The notes beneath the pieces are model-generated. The model was not told the DNA's origin and searched no databases. It worked only from the letters and a program-made list of their open reading frames with translations. Made by a program: the position numbers and the translations under genes. DNA of 64,000 nucleotides from Lepus europaeus (lineage: Eukaryota; Chordata; Mammalia; Lagomorpha; Leporidae), in NCBI RefSeq assembly GCF_033115175.1, contig NC_084831.1:10760540-10824539 (forward strand). The letters run 5' to 3'. Below, in pieces: positions 1 through 18,770 of the stretch; the stretch's first letter is position 1, and each line of letters begins with the position of its first letter.

Positions 1-700
1 CTGGGCGGTGTGGGGAGACCTCCCGCCCGGGAGGCACCTTGTCCCTCTGCCGGCGTCACCATACCACGTGCGCCACTGCCCGTGAGCTACTTGGTACCAC
101 CGTGGTTGTAGGATCGGCGGTTGTGGGGTATGGTGCTGGTGTCCAGGTTGCTGTCACTCGACTTCGGCAGGGATCGGCTGTGCCGCAGCCGCCTTAGAAG
201 ATGAAGTCCCCCTCTTGGGAGAGCCGGAGAGCCAGAGAGCGTGTGCGCTGAGGGTGCCCACAGTGAGGCTAAAGCAGGAACACGTGAGGGGCCTCCAGAG
301 CCTGGGAAAATGGAATCGAAAGACAATTTTATTTTGATGCAAAATAGTTTTAAGACCCATACATGGGATCCATACAAGGCATGCGCTATGAGCGTTTGGA
401 GGACCCCTCCTGGGCATGGGAGCAAAACCAGGTCCCAGGGCCTGTGAGCAGGACCGCAGACTGCAGGAGCCGGGTTGGAAGGCTGAGGCCTGGGAAGGGG
501 AAGCCACACAGGTGGCGGCAGGCAGAGGGAGGGCGGTTGCTGGGTTTCCCTTGCACCCTGTGCCAAGGGCTTCCTGATGTGCTGTCCATGCCCAGGGCCC
601 TGAGCTGCAGCAGGACAGGCTGAGCCAGGGGGAGGCAGGCGGAAGGTGCTGGGACTGACGGGCACCTTCCCCCACCCCACTCACCCTCCAGCACCAAGTG
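1..700. other. Upstream flank of SLC25A34, no gene assigned
   Basis: No exon could be recognised here. By human synteny the PLEKHM2 3' end should lie just left of, or at, the window start, but no PLEKHM2 coding sequence was identified. A canonical AATAAA occurs on the minus strand (TTTATT at 328-333). It could belong to an antisense transcript, since human has an annotated SLC25A34-AS1, but nothing else supports this. Confidence 0.4.
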
Positions 701-719
701 ACCTTTCGCCCAGATCCCA

Positions 720-3808
<3,089 letters not shown>

Positions 3809-4790
3809 GGGGCCCGGAAGGACCGCCCACGCCAGCAGGACTGGCTGTCCCCCGCCGGCCACAGCCCCGCCAGGCCCACCAGCTCTGGGCGCTGCCTTGT
3901 GTGCGCTGGGTCTCCACTCCCCAGAGCCTGGCCCAGTGTTAGAATCACTGCGGCAGGTGTGAGAGTCTCCCCGGCGGGGCAACACAGGGACATCCGTGGG
4001 TCTGGCCCTGAAACGCGATGACGCCTAAGATCCTTTGCCCCAAGCCAGCTGAGGCCCGGGGTGGGCGTGGGGGAGGGTGACGCTGCTCTGACCAAAGCCA
4101 CATGGCTCTGAGCGCCAGAGACCGGGCTGGGATTCAGCTCTCGCCACCCTGGAGCTGCACCCTTGGCAATGACTCTGGGGGCCAGGATGACGGCAGCTGC
4201 AGCACGGGGCTGGGCCTCACCACCCGTCTGGTGTGGACGCCACCCGTCTGGTTGGTGTGGACGGTGGACAGTTCTCACTCTCTGGAGGCGGGAAGTCCAA
4301 GTGCGGGGCTTCAGCAGGGTTGGCGTCCCTGGGCGTGGAGATGCCGCCTCCTCCCGGAAGCACCTGTCCCCAGTCCCGTGGGTCAGACGAGGGTCCTCCT
4401 GCTGACCCTGCCTACCCTCTCAGCGCTCCTGTCTCTGTGCAGACCCAGCCGGGGAGGGGCTGGGCCTCTCACACAGGACCGCACAGGCCGGCCCATACGC
4501 GGGCAGCCAGGGCTCTGATTGAGGTGGCCAGCACCGTGGGCCTTTGCCCAAGGCCAGAAGACGGGCCCAGCGAAGCAGGTGGCCTGCCCGGGCGGGCTGC
4601 AGGGCAGGGCTGGCACTCGGGCCATAGAGGCCCTAGGCTCTTCTCGGGATGGCCACGTTCGTGCCACGGGTGTGCTCGGGAGGCCCGCCCTGACCCAGCG
4701 CCTTCCCTGCCGTGCCCCGTGGCCGGGCGGAGCTGCTCCCACGCCCACTGCCTACTGCGCACTCCAGTAAAGTTTTCTATTTTGTTTACG
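3809..4790 (+). other. SLC25A34: SLC25A34 3' UTR and poly(A) signal
   Basis: Non-coding sequence runs from the TAG stop to a variant poly(A) signal AGTAAA at 4766-4771, followed by a T/GT-rich stretch typical of a cleavage region. The end is estimated about 20 bases past the signal. A weak MIR-like stretch may lie near 4100-4180. Confidence 0.6.
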
Positions 4791-9080
<4,290 letters not shown>

Positions 9081-9479
9081 CACGCTTCCTATCACACACA
9101 GAGAGGGAAAGAGCCTTGCTGAGGTCACACGGCTCTCGGGCCGTCTGGGGAGACAAGTCTGGGGCTGGCGGGGCTGGGTCCCCCGAGCCACAGAGCTGCT
9201 TGCAGACAGAGCGGAGCTAGCGTGGGGCGGGCAGGGGCGGGGACAGAGGGGATGGACACGCTCGGCCTAACACCAACTTGCAGTCTGGGTGTGTGGTGCC
9301 CACCTCCCGTCCCGTTCCCCGCTGAGGAGCAGCTGATGGGAGCACGAAGCAGCTGGGGCCTCTCCTGGGGGCTCAGCCCTGACCTTGACTTATCTAAGAA
9401 CATGAGGGTCCTTCCCATCTCAGCCCATTCAGGGCTCAGTGCACCGAGGCCAGAGGGTGGGGCACCAGCTCCTCTACCT

Positions 9480-9824
9480 TTTTTTTTTTTTTTTTTTTTT
9501 AAATTTATCTTTGTATTTATTTGAAAGGCAGAGTTACAGAGAAGCAGAGGCAGAGAGAGAGAGAGAGATCTTCCATCTGCTGGTTCACTCCCCAAATAGC
9601 CACAATGGCCAGAGCTAGACCAATCCCAGCCGGAAGCCAGGAGCTTCTTCTGGGTCTCATATGCTGGTGCAGGGGCCCAAGGATTTGGGCCACCTTCCAC
9701 TGCTTTCCCAGGCCACAGCAGAGAGTTGGGTCAGAAGCAGAGCAGCCGGGTTTTGAACTGGTGTCCGTATGGGAAGCCAGCACTGCAGACGGCAGCTTTA
9801 CCTGCTACGCCACAGTGCTGGCCC
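9480..9824 (-). mobile_element. C-SINE (minus)
   Basis: Full-length: poly(T), TTTATTTGAAAGGCAGAGTT, CT/GA tract, ending CTACGCCACAGTGCTGGCCC. Confidence 0.9.
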
Positions 9825-9869
9825 CCAGCCTAAGTTCCGTGTGCCCAGGCAAGCTGCTGTCCCGCTCTG

Positions 9870-10060
9870 ACACCGCAGTGTGCCGGGCACCTGGATGAGC
9901 TCACTTCGCTTTCCCACCAGCCCCAAGGGGCAGGGACCCCTTTTTCCCATTCAGAAACTGAGGCTCGCAGAGGTTAGGTAACTGCTCCGGGGCCCCCAGG
10001 TCGTAAGTGGCCAGAGTTTGGGTCCAGGTGGCCTTGAGCTCCAGAGCTCAGGGGGCTTTG
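9870..10060 (-). mobile_element. MIR relic, antisense
   Basis: CATTCAGAAACTGAGGCTCG, GAGGTTAGGTAACTGC and CAGGTCGTAAGTGGCCAGAG follow the reverse-complement MIR order. Confidence 0.7.
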
Positions 10061-11040
10061 TGAGCTCCCTGCTGCCCAGGTTCTGTGGAGGACATGGAGT
10101 TGGGGATCCCCCAGGGTGGAGCAGGAGCACCCCAGGCAGTTTCACGAATGTGCTCTAACCCAGCAGAGCCTGGGCTTCTCCTGGCCGGGGCTGTCGGGTT
10201 GCACAGGGATGGAAGACCTCAACCCAGGGCCCTGCCCAGAGCAGGGGAGCCTGCTGGCCCATGGCTCGTGGGGCAGCAGAGGCAGGGCGGTCAGGTGGCA
10301 GGGACAGCCTGCAGAAGGTACCAGGAGGACCCCAGGGCAGGCACATTCCCCCAGACATGGTCACCCCAGGACAGCTCGACCCTGACCTCTGAACTCTGCT
10401 CCTGGTCCTACCCTACCATCAGGCCTCTCAGGCCAGGGTGTGGTCCCAGAGGGAGGAAGCCCCCTCCCACAGTCCAGCCTGGCCTGGGAGCGCTGGGCTC
10501 ACTCGCAATGGAGAGGAAGCTGGCGGGAGACGAGGAGGAAATGGCGCACTTGCTTGGGCACAGGGCCAGCCCCTTGCCAGCCCCAGACTGGGCTCTGGGC
10601 TCCAACCAGGGCCCCGTGTTTTTGCTGGAAGATGCCCCAGTCTCCCAGTCCTTGGCATAGCCTGGGATGCATTGGGGACCAGGCCAGGAGGGGATTGGGC
10701 TCGGCAGTCCTTTCCTTTTTATGGGCACGAGGGCTGTTTTCCAGACAAAAATTGGGACCACGTGGGCTGGAGAAGGCTTCTTACCAAACGAGTGTTGTGA
10801 AGTGAGGCACTGAGCAGATCTCCAGCCAACTGGAGAAACGGAGGCCATGGGCGAGCCGAACCGCAGGGCCTGGGGCTGCGGTACGCTCTCCCCAGAGGAC
10901 CCCAGGAGCCCAACCCTGGGCGCTGTCCACCAAGCCCAGGCCCCGCGGTGGGGACACCAGGGTCCCCAGTCCCTGCTTAGAGGGGCAGTGAGCCCTAGGG
11001 CGCTGGCGTTGGGACGAGTGGGTCCCCTCCCTCCCGCCAG
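10061..11040. other. Intergenic, nothing recognised
   Basis: GC-rich sequence between TMEM82 and FBLIM1 with no recognised repeat, exon pair or RNA gene. Confidence 0.5.
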
Positions 11041-11069
11041 AACCCACTGCTGCATATCCTGCATTGCTT

Positions 11070-11300
11070 CACCTCCCACTCATTCATTCATTCAACGAGC
11101 CAGGGCTGGTGACTGCAGGCAGCCGGCACTGGGCTAGGGAGGGTGGGACGAGGCCGGGGAAGAGACGCAGGCCTCAGAGGCAGCCCCAGGGGAGACAGAC
11201 AGGGCAGTGAGGTCTCCCGGGCAGCTCACAGAGCTGAGGACGACGGAGCTGCGTAAGGGTGAGAGAGGGACCGTGCCGGGCTAGGACCAGTGGATTTGCC
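11070..11300 (-). mobile_element. Probable L2 3' end relic, antisense
   Basis: ACTCATTCATTCATTCAACG followed by CCGGCACTGGGCTAGG resembles the reverse of the L2 3' terminus. Strongly diverged. Confidence 0.5.
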
Positions 11301-11344
11301 ATCTACGGCTGCGGGGCAAATGATCACCCCCGCCCCGATGTATC

Positions 11345-11696
11345 ATCTTATTTTTAATAAACAAATATATTTAAATAAATAAATGACTTATTTATTTATG
11401 TGAAAGTCAGAGTGGCAGAGAGTGAGATCTTGCATCTGCTGGTTCACTCCCCAAACGGCCGCAGTGGCTGGAGATGGGCCAGGCCAAAGCCAGGAACTAG
11501 GAACCAGGAACTCATCTGGGTCTCCCAGGTGGGAAGCAAGGGCCCCAGCACCTGGGCCATCTTCCACTGCTTTCCCAGGCACATTCGCAGAGAGCTGGAT
11601 TGGAAGTGGAGCAGCCGGGACTCGAACCCACGCTCCAACAGGGAATGCTGGCAACTCAAGTGGCAGCCTAACCTGCTGTACCACAACACTGGCCCC
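11345..11696 (-). mobile_element. C-SINE (minus)
   Basis: AAATAAATAAATGAC tail region, GAAAGTCAGAGTGGCAGAGA, ending ACCACAACACTGGCCCC. Confidence 0.88.
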
Positions 11697-12018
11697 TATT
11701 TTATTATTTTTTGAAAGATTCCTTTATTTATTTAGCAGAGTGATGGGGCTGAGGGGGAGAGACATCTTCCAGCTCCCAAATGGCCACAATAGCAGGTCTG
11801 GGCCAAGCCAAAGTCAGGAGCCTGGAACTCCATCTGGGTCTCCCGCGTGGGTGGCAGGGGCCCAAGCACCTGAGTCTTCATGAGCTGCCTCCCGCCTTGC
11901 ACATTAGCAGGAAGCTGGACCGGAAGTGGAGGAGGGGTTGGGACTGGAACGAGGCAGTGCGGTTCGGGACGCGGGCACCCCAGGGGCACCTTAACCACTG
12001 CACCAAGCACGCGCCCCG
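11697..12018 (-). mobile_element. Older C-SINE (minus), tandem
   Basis: Diverged copy directly abutting the previous one, ending AAGCACGCGCCCCG. Confidence 0.8.
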
Positions 12019-12059
12019 TCGGAGTTGCTTTAAAGGCTCAAGAGTTCAGAAACAGGGAC

Positions 12060-12290
12060 CTAGGCTGGAAGCATCTGGAGCAGCCCAGGTGAGATGATGG
12101 AGCTCCCAGGCAGCGCCGAAGGCTCGGGATGGGGGGGCAGGAAGGGGCACGGGGGCAAGGGGCACAGTGGCAGTGTGCTGGGGCCCGATCACAAGGGGTC
12201 TGGCATTGTCCCCGAGAGCACAGGGAGCCACAGAAGAGCTGAGCACAGGGTGAGAGGGTCCAGCTGTGTGGACAGTGAATTGCTGGATTT
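12060..12290 (-). mobile_element. Possible L2 relic, antisense
   Basis: GGGGCCCGATCACAAGGGGT and CACAGGGAGCCACAGAAGAG vaguely follow the reversed L2 3' region. Weak. Confidence 0.3.
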
Positions 12291-12317
12291 AAGTCCTTTT
12301 AGAAAAAAAGAATACAT

Positions 12318-12658
12318 GGCCGGCGCCGTGGCTTAACAGGCTAATCCTCCACCTTGCGGCACCGGCACACCGGGTTCTAGTCCTGGTCGGGGCGCCGGAT
12401 TCTGCCCCGGTTGCCCCTCTTCCAGGCCAGCTCTCTGCTATGGCCTGGGAAGGCAGTGGAGGATGGCCCAAGTGCTTGGGCCCTGCACCCGCATGGGAGA
12501 CCAGGAGAAGCACCTGGCTCCTGGCTTCGGATCAGTGAGATGCGCCGGCCGCAGCGGCCATTGGAGGGTGAACCAACAGCAAAAAGGAAGACCTTTCTTT
12601 CTCTCTCTCTCTCTCACTATCCACTCTGCCTGTCAAAAACAAAAAACAAACAAAAAAA
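12318..12658 (+). mobile_element. Young C-SINE (plus)
   Basis: Full-length copy starting GGCCGGCGCCGTGGCTTAAC, with A-rich tail; AGAATACA repeats on both sides as a target-site duplication. Confidence 0.92.
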
Positions 12659-12688
12659 GAATACAAAGTGTGGATGACAGTGAACAGT

Positions 12689-13000
12689 GGAACTGGCGCT
12701 GTGGTACGGCAGGTTAAACCCACTACCAGTAACACTGGCATCCCTTGTGGGCACTGGTGTTGAGTCCCGGCTGCTCCACTTCCAATCAGCTCCCTGCTAA
12801 TGTGCCTGGGAAAGCAGCAGAGGATGGTCCAAGTGCTGGGGTCTCTGCACCCACATAGGAGACCCAGATGAAGCTCCTGGCCCTGGCTTTGGTCTGGCCC
12901 AGCCCTGGCTATTACAGCCATTTGGGGAGTGAATCAGCAGATGGAAGATCTCTCTCTCTCTCTTCCTTTCAAATAAATAAATAAATCTCAAAAAGAAAGA
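12689..13000 (+). mobile_element. Older C-SINE (plus)
   Basis: Starts GAACTGGCGCTGTGGTACGG and ends in CT repeat and AAATAAATAAATAAATCTC tail. Confidence 0.88.
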
Positions 13001-13758
13001 GAGTGAGCCCTTCTTGAAATCAGGAAGCCAAAGCACAAGGAGACCTGGGCCATTCTCCCGATGCCTCTCTGGGCAGTTTGCTGGGAACGCTTCATGGAAA
13101 GGCTTCCTGGGCAGCACCTGGCCTGCTGGAACATTCCATAACTCCCAGCCCTCGCAGGGGCCAGTGGGCCACCTGAGGCCGCGGGCCGCTGCCTTCCCGG
13201 TCATCAGTGCAGCTCTGGCTGCCCAGGAGTGGGCAGCAGACCAGGCTGTGGTCTACTCAGGAGGCTCTGAGGGACTAGGGGGGCTGAGATGGGTGCTACC
13301 AGGGGTGGACGTTCCCCTGGGGACGTGGGCAGCTCAGGACGGGGCTGGGAACAGCGAGGACACAGGAGCTCATTCTCGGCACGCAGCTGAGGCGCGGGGC
13401 AGACGCGGGAGCCCCTGCCACCAGCAACACCAGGATGGCCTCCTCCCTGGGGCTCTCACCCGGCCACCCAGGCCTAGGCCGCGGAGGAGGGGCTGCCCTC
13501 GCAGTGTGCTGAGCCCCAAGCCCCCTCCTGAGCCGCCCCACATTCTCGCCCCCAATGCAGGAGCCCCCACTGGGTCTCTGAGCAGATGACCTGGCCATGG
13601 AACCAGCAGGCCTGGCCACTCCGCCAGCTCAGGCCCCAGCCCCGGGGGGATTAACACCCAGACGTTGTTGTCACTGGCAGCCATGGAGGCTGGGCCCTGC
13701 CTGGGTGAGGCCAGTGGCCTGGGAGCCGGGCTGCTGTGTGGCTGTACCTCCCCTTCGG
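13001..13758. other. Intergenic unique sequence
   Basis: No repeat or gene recognised. Contains TGGAACATTCC at 13128-13138, a palindromic TEAD-like motif of unknown relevance. Confidence 0.45.
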
Positions 13759-13759
13759 C

Positions 13760-14060
13760 TTTTTTTTTTTTGCAGGCAGAGTTAGACAGTGAGAGAGAGA
13801 GACAGAAAGGTCTTCCTTCCGTTGGTTCACCCCCCAAATGGCCGCTACGGCCAGCGCGCTGCACCGATCCGAAGCTAGGAGCCAGGTGCTTCCTCCTGGT
13901 TTCCCACGCAGGTGCAGGGCCCAAGCACTTGGGCCATCCTCCACTGCCTTTCCGGGCCACAACAGAGAGCTGGACTGGAAGAGGAGCAACCAGGACTAGA
14001 ACCCTGGGATGCCGGCGCCGCAGATAGAGGATTAGCCTAGTGAGCCGCGGCACTGGCCCC
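13760..14060 (-). mobile_element. C-SINE (minus), intermediate age
   Basis: T-run then GCAGGCAGAGTTAGACAGTG to GAGCCGCGGCACTGGCCCC; near-duplicated TTCGGCTTTT / TTTGGCTTTT flanks. Confidence 0.88.
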
Positions 14061-14259
14061 ACTTTGGCTTTTGAATGTCTCCCGACAAACATGGCCTGTT
14101 GAGTGGCCAGGAGCCAGAGGACCTGGGAGTGGATGGAGCTCGTTTTCTGAGTGAGGGACTCCCTGGGCCTCAGTGTCCCCCCTCTGTTGAGAGTGTTGGA
14201 GAAGACCATAGAGGTTGGTGCTCCATACTGGCTTGGGGTCCCCCAAAGGCCCAGCAGCT

Positions 14260-14500
14260 AGGAGTGTGATCCCCAGGGTCTAATGTTAATGGTTAATGGA
14301 TGAAGGGTGGAGACGCACTCCAATTGTGAGGCCTGGAGGTGGGACCCTGGGAAGTGATTAGATTGGGTTAAATTGCTGTGGTGGGGCCCCCCGATAAAAT
14401 CCTGGTGCCTTCAGGGACACAGGGGGTGGGCATTGCTGTGCAGTGGCTCGGGACCCCCACTTCCCACGGCGGCGAGTCCGGGTCGGGTCTCAGCCACTCC
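14260..14500 (+). mobile_element. Possible old MaLR-like LTR relic
   Basis: GAGGCCTGGAGGTGGGACCC and GAAGTGATTAGATTGGGTTA resemble MaLR-type LTR sequence. Old fossil; family uncertain. Confidence 0.35.
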
Positions 14501-14514
14501 GTGCTTGCCGCTAA

Positions 14515-14715
14515 CTCATGCCCGGGGAGGCAGCCGCCGATGGCCTGAGCCTTAGGGTTCCTGCCGCCCATCCGGGAGGCCTGAATGGGGTTCCCAGCTT
14601 CTGGCCCGAGCCAGCCCAGCCTTGGCTGTTGCAGGCACTGGGGGAGTGAACCAGCAGGTGGAAGCCCTCTCTGTCCCTCTCTCCTCCCCTCTGCCTTTCA
14701 AGTCGATGAACAAAA
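14515..14715 (+). mobile_element. 5'-truncated C-SINE (plus)
   Basis: Matches the 3' two thirds of the C-repeat: GGGGAGTGAACCAGCAGGTG, CT tract, CTGCCTTTCAAG. Confidence 0.75.
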
Positions 14716-15326
14716 GTGAACACTGGTGGACACAGAGGCGGGGTGCCCAGCCTCTGCCTCCGGGCGGCTGCAGGCTCCTACATCCTCCACTGTCTCAGCA
14801 GGAACCAGAGCGACGGCCCTGGACCGGGAACCTCCAGAACCGAGGCAGAGCAAGCTTCTCCCTGCCCGAGTCACCCCGCTCAGGTGTGTCACGGTCACGG
14901 TGACGAACGCTGACAACGCAGCTGGGCCACAGCCCCAAGGCCTGCGCGTCGCCACGAGGGCCCTGTGGCGCCGCGGCTCAGCCTTGGCCTCACTGGCTAA
15001 GAGCCCGGGGCAGAAGGTGCTGACTCGGAGCAGGAACCCCTGGGTGGGGGGCGGGGACACGAAGTGGCCAGGCCGCCCATGCCCTCTGCTGTCTCCAGCC
15101 TCCCCCGCCTTGTCCAGGAGGCTTCTGGGCGCACAGACGGATGCGTGCCTGCGCCCCGCCTTTGCCAGGAGCTGCTGGAAGCTGTGGAGGGGTTGGAGCC
15201 TTGGGCTCTGGGTTTTCCTTGCATTTTCTTCCCCCAGGCTTTAGGTCAACCTTGAACGTGTGTGCGTGTGAGGGTGACTTGTTCTTTCTCCCAGAAAGCC
15301 CAAGGTTGAAAGAGAGTAAAAGGGGG
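14716..15326. other. Intergenic unique sequence
   Basis: GC-rich, with no recognised repeat or gene. Confidence 0.45.
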
Positions 15327-15411
15327 CCGGTGCTGTGGCCCAGCAGGTTAAGCTGTGGCCTGCAGTGCTGTTAGCCCATAGGGGCTCCAGGTTCAAGTCC
15401 CTGCTGCTCCA

Positions 15412-15600
15412 CTTTTTTAAGTTTTTGATTCAGTGAGAGAAATGCATAGGAGAGTGAGGGTGTCAGTCTCACCGAAGGGAGAAGGGGGAGTCTGGGAATT
15501 CAGCTGGGTCCACACCGAGCAGAGAGCATAGAGGCAAGGGTGCGCTTTTGAGAGCTGTTAGCAGCTTATCACGGGCAGAGCGAAGGCGGAGCGTGCAGGC
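15412..15600 (-). mobile_element. Retroposed insert of unknown origin (minus)
   Basis: Begins with TTTTTTAAG on the plus strand (an A tail on the minus strand) and is flanked by GCTCCAC at both ends. The body matches no family I recognise. Confidence 0.5.
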
Positions 15601-15833
15601 ACCGCTCCACCTCTGGTCCAGCTCCTGCTGATGTGCCTGGGAAAGCGGTGGAAGACGGCCAAGGGCTTAGGCCCCTGCACCCACATGGAAAACCTGGATG
15701 AAGTTCCTGGCTCCTGGCTTCAGCTTGGCCTGAGGGAGAGGGAGAGAGGGAGAGAGGGAGGGGGAGGGGGAGAGGCTCTGGCAGCCATTTGGGGAGTGAA
15801 TTAATGGAAGGAAGTCCTCTCCCCCCCCCCCGC

Positions 15834-15858
15834 CCCGTGTGTGTGTGTGTGTGTGTGT
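15834..15858. repeat. (GT)n microsatellite
   Basis: About 12 GT units within the CT-rich part of a C-SINE. Confidence 0.9.
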
Positions 15859-15923
15859 CTTTCCCTCTCTGTATAACTCTGCCTCTCAAATAAATAAATA
15901 TTTTTAAAAATTAAATGACTTGG

Positions 15924-16455
15924 GGCCAGCATTGTGGCACAGTAGGTTAAGCCACCACCTGCGATGCCAGTATCCCATGTAGGTGCCGGTTTCAGTTCTG
16001 GCTGATCCCACTTTTTTTTTTTTTTAAATTTTTTATTTGAAAGTCAGAGTTACACAGAGAGAGGAGAGAAAGCGAGAAGTCTTCCATCCGCTGGTTCACT
16101 CCCCAACTGACTGCAATGGCCATAGCTGCGCTGATCCAAAGCCAGGAGCTAGGAGCATCTTCTGGGTCTCCCACGCAGGTGCAGGGGCCCAAGGACTTGG
16201 GCCATCTTCCGCTGCCTTCCCAGGCCATAGCAGAGAGCTGTGATCCAGTTCCGATCCAGAAGAAGATCAGCAGAAGATGGCCCAAGTGCTTGGGTCTCTG
16301 ACACCATGTTTGAGACCAGATGGAGTTTCAGGCTCCTGGCTTCGGTCTGGCCCAGCCCTGACCATTGCGGCCATTTGGGGAATAAAACAGCAGATGGAAG
16401 ACCTCTCTCTCTCTCTCTGTGACTCTGTATTTCAAATAAATAAATAAGTCTTGTG
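15924..16455 (+). mobile_element. C-SINE (plus) split by a minus C-SINE
   Basis: Head 15924-16012 (GGGGCCAGCATTGTGGCACA) and body 16250-16455 (AAGATGGCCCAAGTGCTTGG to AAATAAATAAATAAG) are one element interrupted by the opposite copy. Confidence 0.85.
16012..16245 (-). mobile_element. C-SINE (minus), nested, 5' truncated
   Basis: Poly(T) then TTTTTTATTTGAAAGTCAGA, ending within CAGAGAGCTG; lacks the tRNA-like head. Confidence 0.85.
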
Positions 16456-16549
16456 AAAAATGCACGTTGATGAGGAAGTCAAGATCCAGACACAGGCACT
16501 CACTCTCCTTCCTTAGACCCCACGTGCTGGGCTCTCAGAGCTGCCCGAG

Positions 16550-16690
16550 ACCCCACACTCCGGGGGAGCCACTGAGCGCCGACTGTGCGCCAAGCACCGT
16601 GCTGGGGCTGGAGACACAGCGCTGCCCCCGCCCCGCTGGGCCCAGCGTGGGGATGCAGCCAGCAGCCCGGGGATGCTCTCGACCCCTCAC
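16550..16690 (-). mobile_element. Probable L2 3' end relic, antisense
   Basis: ACTGAGCGCCGACTGTGCGC, then AAGCACCGTGCTGGGGCTGG and GAGACACAGCG, fits the reversed L2 3' end. Confidence 0.55.
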
Positions 16691-16848
16691 CCCACTGGGA
16701 GGACTCGGCAGGCTTCTGCAGAGTGTGGCAGGGGCACAGGCTTTGCCCAGAGGGAAAGGGGGTCAGGCCCGTGCCGGCTCAGCAGCCTTCGTCCTGACCC
16801 TCGCAAGCAACAGAAACATAGTTTAAGTCGTTTAAGAAAAAGTAGGAA

Positions 16849-17165
16849 GGGGCTGGCGCTGTGGCTGGCATCGTGGCACAGTGGGTACAGCTGCTGCGGG
16901 CCACGTAGGAGCGCTGGTTGGAGTCCCAGCTGCTCCACTTCAGAGCCAGCTTCCTTCCACTGAGCCTGGGGAGGCACGCGCGATGACTCCATGACGTGGG
17001 CCTTTCTGCCCATGTGGGAGACCCAGATGGAGTTCTAGGCTCCTGACCTTGGCCTGTCCCAGCCCCGGCTGTTGAGGCCACTTGGGGAGTGAACCACTGG
17101 ATGGACGAGCTCTCTCTTTGCTGCTCTGCCTTTCAGATAAGTAAATGTATAAAGAAATCTGTTTT
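16849..17165 (+). mobile_element. Older C-SINE (plus)
   Basis: GGGGCTGGCGCTGTGGCTGG start, CTCTGCCTTTCAGATAAGTA end. Confidence 0.85.
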
Positions 17166-18475
17166 TAGAAATGCTCTGGAGTAGAGATTAATATACCATA
17201 AAAAGTGAAAACTTTTCAAAAGAGTAAATTTTTTAAAAAGGAAAAAAAAAATAGTAAAAAAATGCTTTGGCTCCAGAGGTGGGATTTCAGGCATGGCTAG
17301 ATCCAGCAGCTAAAGCAACAGGATCAGTTCTGTCTCCTTCTCTATCTCTTTACTCTGTGTTGGTCCAAGTGGTGGTAAAAATCACATCCAGTCTGCATCC
17401 TGCCAGCCAACAACCCTGCTGGGAAATACTGCCTGCTTCCAAATACGTCCAGCCACAGGCCCAGCCAGGAGAACTAGAGCCACAGTGATTGGCCAGACCT
17501 GGACCACAGTCACATCCCTGGAGCCCGGGGGGCGTGGCAATCCCACCTGGACCCCAGGCACTGAGAGTGGAGGCCGGGATCAGGGTCAGGGAAAGAAACC
17601 CGGGCTGATGGAGCCTTGCAGGTCCTGTAGATCCCACTGCAGGCCCCGGGCCTCTTCCTCGCCTTCAGCGGCTGTCAGCACATTGATTCCCAGATTCCCA
17701 AGCACCTGTCCCCTGCGAGGTGGGGACAGCAGAGGAACTCGCCTCGGGGCACCTACTAAGCGCTGGGCGTTTGTGTCCACATTCCTTGCCATCGCTGGGC
17801 TGCAAGAAGAAACAGGCCCGAGCTGGAGTCGCTCCTGGACACAGATGCTGCTGACAGCTGTGTCTGTCCCCGGCACACATGACCACACCCCTTCTCTCTG
17901 CAGCTGCACACGCGCGCGTGCACACACACACCCCAGCCCACAGCAGGTGCTCAGGAAACAGGTGTTCGGAGAACCTGCTGCGTGGGGTCTTGGGGAGGGG
18001 CTGGGAGGCCCAGGGGTCTTCTGAGGCTGAGCGCCGAGGGGTAAACCCCTCCCCGCCTCTCGCCGCCATTGCCATCCTGCACAATGCAGCTGCCCCGGCC
18101 GGGCTGGGTGGCTCTGCTCTGCCCTAGCCGCAGCAGAGCCTGCCGGGGCAGGGTGGGGGGAGGCAGCTGGTTGATGCTTTCTCTTGGGCAGGAGGGGGTG
18201 GAGGGGTGGTTCAGGGAGCCTCCGAGGAAAATGGCACATCCCCCGGAGAGGGGCACACTTCCGCCCCACAGGAGCACACTTCCGCCCCACACGCCTCAGG
18301 CTGGTTCCAGCTCTCAGCTACAGCTGGAGGGCATATGGAGGGTGTGGCAGAATGTTCTGGAAGTCAGGTGAGACTGGCCCCCACCAACACTTCCAGGACA
18401 CTGACTATAGGCCAGACCCTGAATGTACCTTTTCAATACCTATGACCCCATATTTCTGCAAAGGGAAGCAGACGC
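17166..18475. other. Intergenic unique sequence with a short tandem duplication
   Basis: No gene or major repeat recognised. A roughly 20-base unit containing CACACTTCCGCCCCACA is duplicated at 18253-18290, giving two CTTCCG (ETS-like) cores. Confidence 0.45.
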
Positions 18476-18479
18476 CTCC

Positions 18480-18770
18480 TGCTGGGGTTTGCACGCGTGC
18501 CCCAAAAGTCTCTAAGTTACATCCCAATTCATAGGTTCGATGGTATCTGGAGATCAGGAGGATTAGATGAGGCCATGAGAGGGCCACAATGTTGGCGCCT
18601 ATGGCATTAAGGGGAGAGGAAGAGAGACCCGAGCGGGTGCACCTGCTGTCTCACTACATGTGCCTTCTATCGTGTGGGACGCGGCCGGGAGGCCCTCGCC
18701 AGACGCCGGCCGACACTGTGCTCCTGAGCTCCCCAGCTCCAGAACCCAGGAGCTTCTTCTGAAATGAATT
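18480..18770 (+). mobile_element. MaLR-type LTR relic (ERVL-MaLR), old
   Basis: GCCCCAAAAGTCTC, AATTCATAGGTTCGATGGTA, AGGCCATGAGAGGGCC, GCCCTCGCCAGACGCCGGCC and CTCCAGAACCC follow the order of mammalian MaLR solo LTRs. A heavily decayed fossil; no internal part seen. Confidence 0.6.

Larger units (their letters stand above)
15327..15905 (+). mobile_element. C-SINE (plus) split by a poly(T)-headed insert
   Basis: Head 15327-15413 (GGCCGGTGCTGTGGCCCAGC to CTGCTCCACT) and body 15600-15905 (CCGCTCCACCTCTGGTCCAG to AAATAAATAAAT). The intervening about 190 bases are not SINE. Confidence 0.8.

Noticed and set aside
87-680. Minus-strand 197-codon open frame
   Set aside because: The C-terminal part looks gene-like in composition, but I recognise no protein, there are no splice signals or partner exons, and GC-rich DNA yields many long frames by chance.
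12318-12420. Functional tRNA gene (A- and B-box-like text at C-SINE heads, here and in other copies)
   Set aside because: The head is tRNA-derived, but it is fused to the SINE body in every copy and does not fold as a complete tRNA by eye.
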